A stretch of 7,304 bases of DNA from Clostridia bacterium (GTDB lineage Bacteria > Bacillota_A > Clostridia > Christensenellales > Aristaeellaceae): positions 1-7,304 of the forward strand of contig JAFXMP010000163.1 in NCBI GenBank assembly GCA_017530275.1. The letters are read 5' to 3'. The notes beneath the pieces are model-generated. The model saw nothing but the letters and a program-made list of their open reading frames with translations. It was not told the DNA's origin and ran no database searches. Each line of letters begins with the position of its first letter. Within the stretch, counting starts at the first letter, position 1. Both the position numbers and the translations under genes were made by a program. Below are positions 5,730 through 7,304 of this stretch, piece by piece.

Positions 5730-6524
5730 TTGTTTGATGAGATCCGCGCTGTTCCCGAAGCCTGGTCTTCGCCTGCCGCTCGCGGGGGGCGGCTGGAGAC
5801 GCTGAAAATCTCCGGCTGGAGCGACACGCTTGTCTACCTGCCCTATGGGTACGAAACCAGCGGTACAGCATACGACGTATTTTACCTGCTGCACGGCGGC
5901 GGGGGCGGGCCGGAAAGCTTCTTCGGACCGGACAACCTGCTGCTGTACCAGTTGGACCATATGATCGAGGACGGCGACATCGCTCCCCTGATCGTGGCAG
6001 CCCCCACTTATTACGCCCCCGGCTGGAAGGATAAGGGCATCGGTGCTTCCGGCCAGGCGGTGGCCGCGTTCCCGCCCGTACTGCGGGATCAGATCGTTCC
6101 GGCTGTGGACAAGGCTTTCCGTACCCTGCCGGACCGGCGGAACCGGGCCATCGGCGGCTTTTCCATGGGCAGCGTGGCGTCCTGGCAGGCGTTTCTGGAC
6201 GTGCCGGACCTGTTTTTCTGGTATATGCCCATGAGCGGCGATTGCTGGGCTTACGGGGAATTGGGCGGCTCCAAGCATGACAGGGAAACGGCTGCACTGC
6301 TTTCGGAAACGGCGAAAAAACACGATTTTTATATTCACACCCTCACCGGCGACAAGGATATCGCCTATCCTAACCTGAACGCCCAGATCGAAGCCATGCG
6401 CGCATACCCAAAGGAGTTCCGGTTTGGGGATAATATCCGCTATTCCGTCCTGGAAAACGGCTGGCACGACTATCCCTATATCCGCAGGTATATCGGCCAC
6501 GCCCTGCCGGAGTTTTTCGTATAA
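5730..6524 (+). CDS. Alpha/beta-hydrolase esterase (esterase D / CE1, feruloyl-esterase-like)
   Basis: A 264-residue hydrolase with no signal peptide, so probably cytoplasmic. Its features run in the order expected of the esterase D / COG2382-type family. The strand and oxyanion loop FYLLHGGGGG is at 51-60, the nucleophile elbow GGFSMGS at 142-148 with Ser145, a probable acid in GDKD (Asp208 or Asp210), and NGWHDY with His246. Members cleave ester bonds such as feruloyl or acetyl groups on plant-derived oligosaccharides; the natural substrate here is not known. Translation starts at TTG with an ideal ribosome binding site. It is first in a two-gene operon with a second esterase 24 nt downstream, and is divergent from pyrC. 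Confidence 0.88.
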   Translation: MFDEIRAVPEAWSSPAARGGRLETLKISGWSDTLVYLPYGYETSGTAYDVFYLLHGGGGGPESFFGPDNLLLYQLDHMIEDGDIAPLIVAAPTYYAPGWKDKGIGASGQAVAAFPPVLRDQIVPAVDKAFRTLPDRRNRAIGGFSMGSVASWQAFLDVPDLFFWYMPMSGDCWAYGELGGSKHDRETAALLSETAKKHDFYIHTLTGDKDIAYPNLNAQIEAMRAYPKEFRFGDNIRYSVLENGWHDYPYIRRYIGHALPEFFV

Positions 6525-6548
6525 AAATGTAAAAAGGAGGGAACCAAC

Positions 6549-7304
6549 ATGGCATATTTCCGCATTGAGTATTATTCCAACGCCCTGCACCGTTCCACCA
6601 GCTTTGAAATGCTGATCCCCAACGATTACCGCCTGGACCTCCCCATGCAGAACGCGTCTCCTGTCCCGAAAAAGCCCATGGGCGCCCTGTTCCTGCTCCA
6701 CGGCTACACCGGCAAGGCTGGCAACTGGGTGCCGGAAGAATTGGCGGCCCAATACAATTTCGCCATCATCATGCCCACGGCGGAAAATTCCTTCTATCTG
6801 AACGGGCTGTCCACGGGCCACGCCTTCCAGACCCTGGTGGGGGAAGAAATGGTGGATTACGTGCGCCGCACCTTCGGCCTGGCGAAAGATCGGGAAAATA
6901 CCTGCATCGCGGGCATGAGCATGGGCGGCTTCGGCGCACTGCACACTGCCCTGGCCTACCCGGACACCTTCGGAAAGCTGGCGGGCCTGTCCTCCGCCCT
7001 GATCGTGCACGGCATCGCCCATATGAAGCCGGGCCAGGACAATGGAATGGCCAATTACGAGTAGTACCGGGAATGCTTCGGCGATTTGGAAACCGTGGAG
7101 CAGCGGGACGTGAATCCGGAGGTGCTGGCCCTCAAGCGAAAAAAGGAAGGGAAGCTGCCCGAAATCTATTTGGCCTGCGGCACGGAGGATTTCCTGCTGG
7201 AACCCAACCGGGAAATGCATCGGTTCCTGACGGACGCGCAGATCCCTCACCAGTATTATGAAAGCAAGGGCGGCCACGATATGGTATTCTGGAACGAATA
7301 CATC
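6549..7304 (+). pseudogene. Tributyrin-esterase-like alpha/beta-hydrolase interrupted by an in-frame TAG (partial at window end)
   Basis: The gene opens with ATG after AAAAAGGAGGG, and its N-terminus MAYFRIEYYSNALHR resembles EstA/tributyrin esterases (esterase D family). It has the oxyanion strand GALFLLHGYTG (45-55) and the nucleophile elbow AGMSMGG with Ser124. Codon 172 is TAG (7062-7064). The same frame then stays open for 80 more codons to the window edge and holds the rest of the family fold: YRECFGDLE, LACGTEDFLLE with the likely acid Asp214, and GGHDMVFW with His243. As read, the 171-residue product lacks two of three catalytic residues and should be inactive. Homologs in this family have Tyr-Tyr at this point, so a TAC or TAT to TAG change is the simplest explanation. 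It could also be a sequencing error. Confidence 0.85.
7062..7064 (+). other. In-frame amber codon splitting the second esterase
   Basis: TAG in the context GAG TAG TAC. One base change from a Tyr codon would restore Glu-Tyr-Tyr. pyrC in this window ends with TAG at its normal length, which argues against genome-wide reassignment of TAG. Confidence 0.9.

Noticed and set aside
7062..7064. Genome-wide reassignment of TAG to an amino acid
   Set aside because: pyrC ends in TAG at the normal family length, so TAG acts as a stop in the same window.
5577..7277. 566-codon open frame on the minus strand across both esterase genes
   Set aside because: It is antisense to two genes with clear hydrolase motifs and good ribosome binding sites, resembles no family, and is explained by codon bias on the plus strand leaving the opposite frame free of stops.

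Overview
The window looks like chromosomal DNA from a moderately GC-rich member of the Clostridia (Firmicutes). The reasons are strong AGGAGG-type ribosome binding sites, GTG and TTG starts next to ideal Shine-Dalgarno sequences, consensus sigma-A promoters, clostridial-looking PyrC, CarA and CarB, and tributyrin-esterase/CE1-type genes. The exact genus cannot be read from the sequence.

Minus strand, from about 5580 down to 1: a near-consensus promoter (TTGACT, 17 bp, TATAAT) drives pyrC (dihydroorotase), which overlaps carA (carbamoyl-phosphate synthase small subunit) by 22 bp. carB (large subunit) is not next. Five tightly packed same-strand genes come first: a BltD-like GNAT acetyltransferase, a stand-alone GyrI/AraC-effector-binding-like protein, a PhnB-like VOC protein, a second GNAT acetyltransferase and a 10-TM EamA exporter. 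A 173-bp spacer with an unusual inverted array of 7-bp repeats follows, and then the first 53 codons of carB. The two subunits of one enzyme are therefore about 3 kb apart, with a small-molecule-handling cassette between them. No internal promoter or strong terminator is obvious, so co-transcription is possible. PyrC and carbamoyl-phosphate synthase both serve de novo pyrimidine synthesis, and the latter also serves arginine synthesis.

Plus strand, from about 5647 to the end: a second good promoter (TGGACA, 17 bp, TATACT) lies back to back with the pyrC promoter and drives two alpha/beta-hydrolase esterases of the esterase D / CE1 type. The first is intact and starts with TTG. The second has an in-frame TAG at codon 172, between the catalytic Ser and the Asp/His. 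The reading frame stays open and homologous-looking after it to the window edge, so it is a fresh nonsense mutation, a sequencing error, or (less likely) a read-through codon.

No gene-free stretch exceeds 300 bases. The two non-coding regions are 162-334 (heptad repeat element and carB leader) and 5494-5729 (divergent promoters). No tRNA, rRNA, CRISPR array or transposase gene was seen. Nothing here is clearly a new system. The best leads are the split carA/carB operon, the heptad inverted-repeat element and the amber-interrupted esterase.
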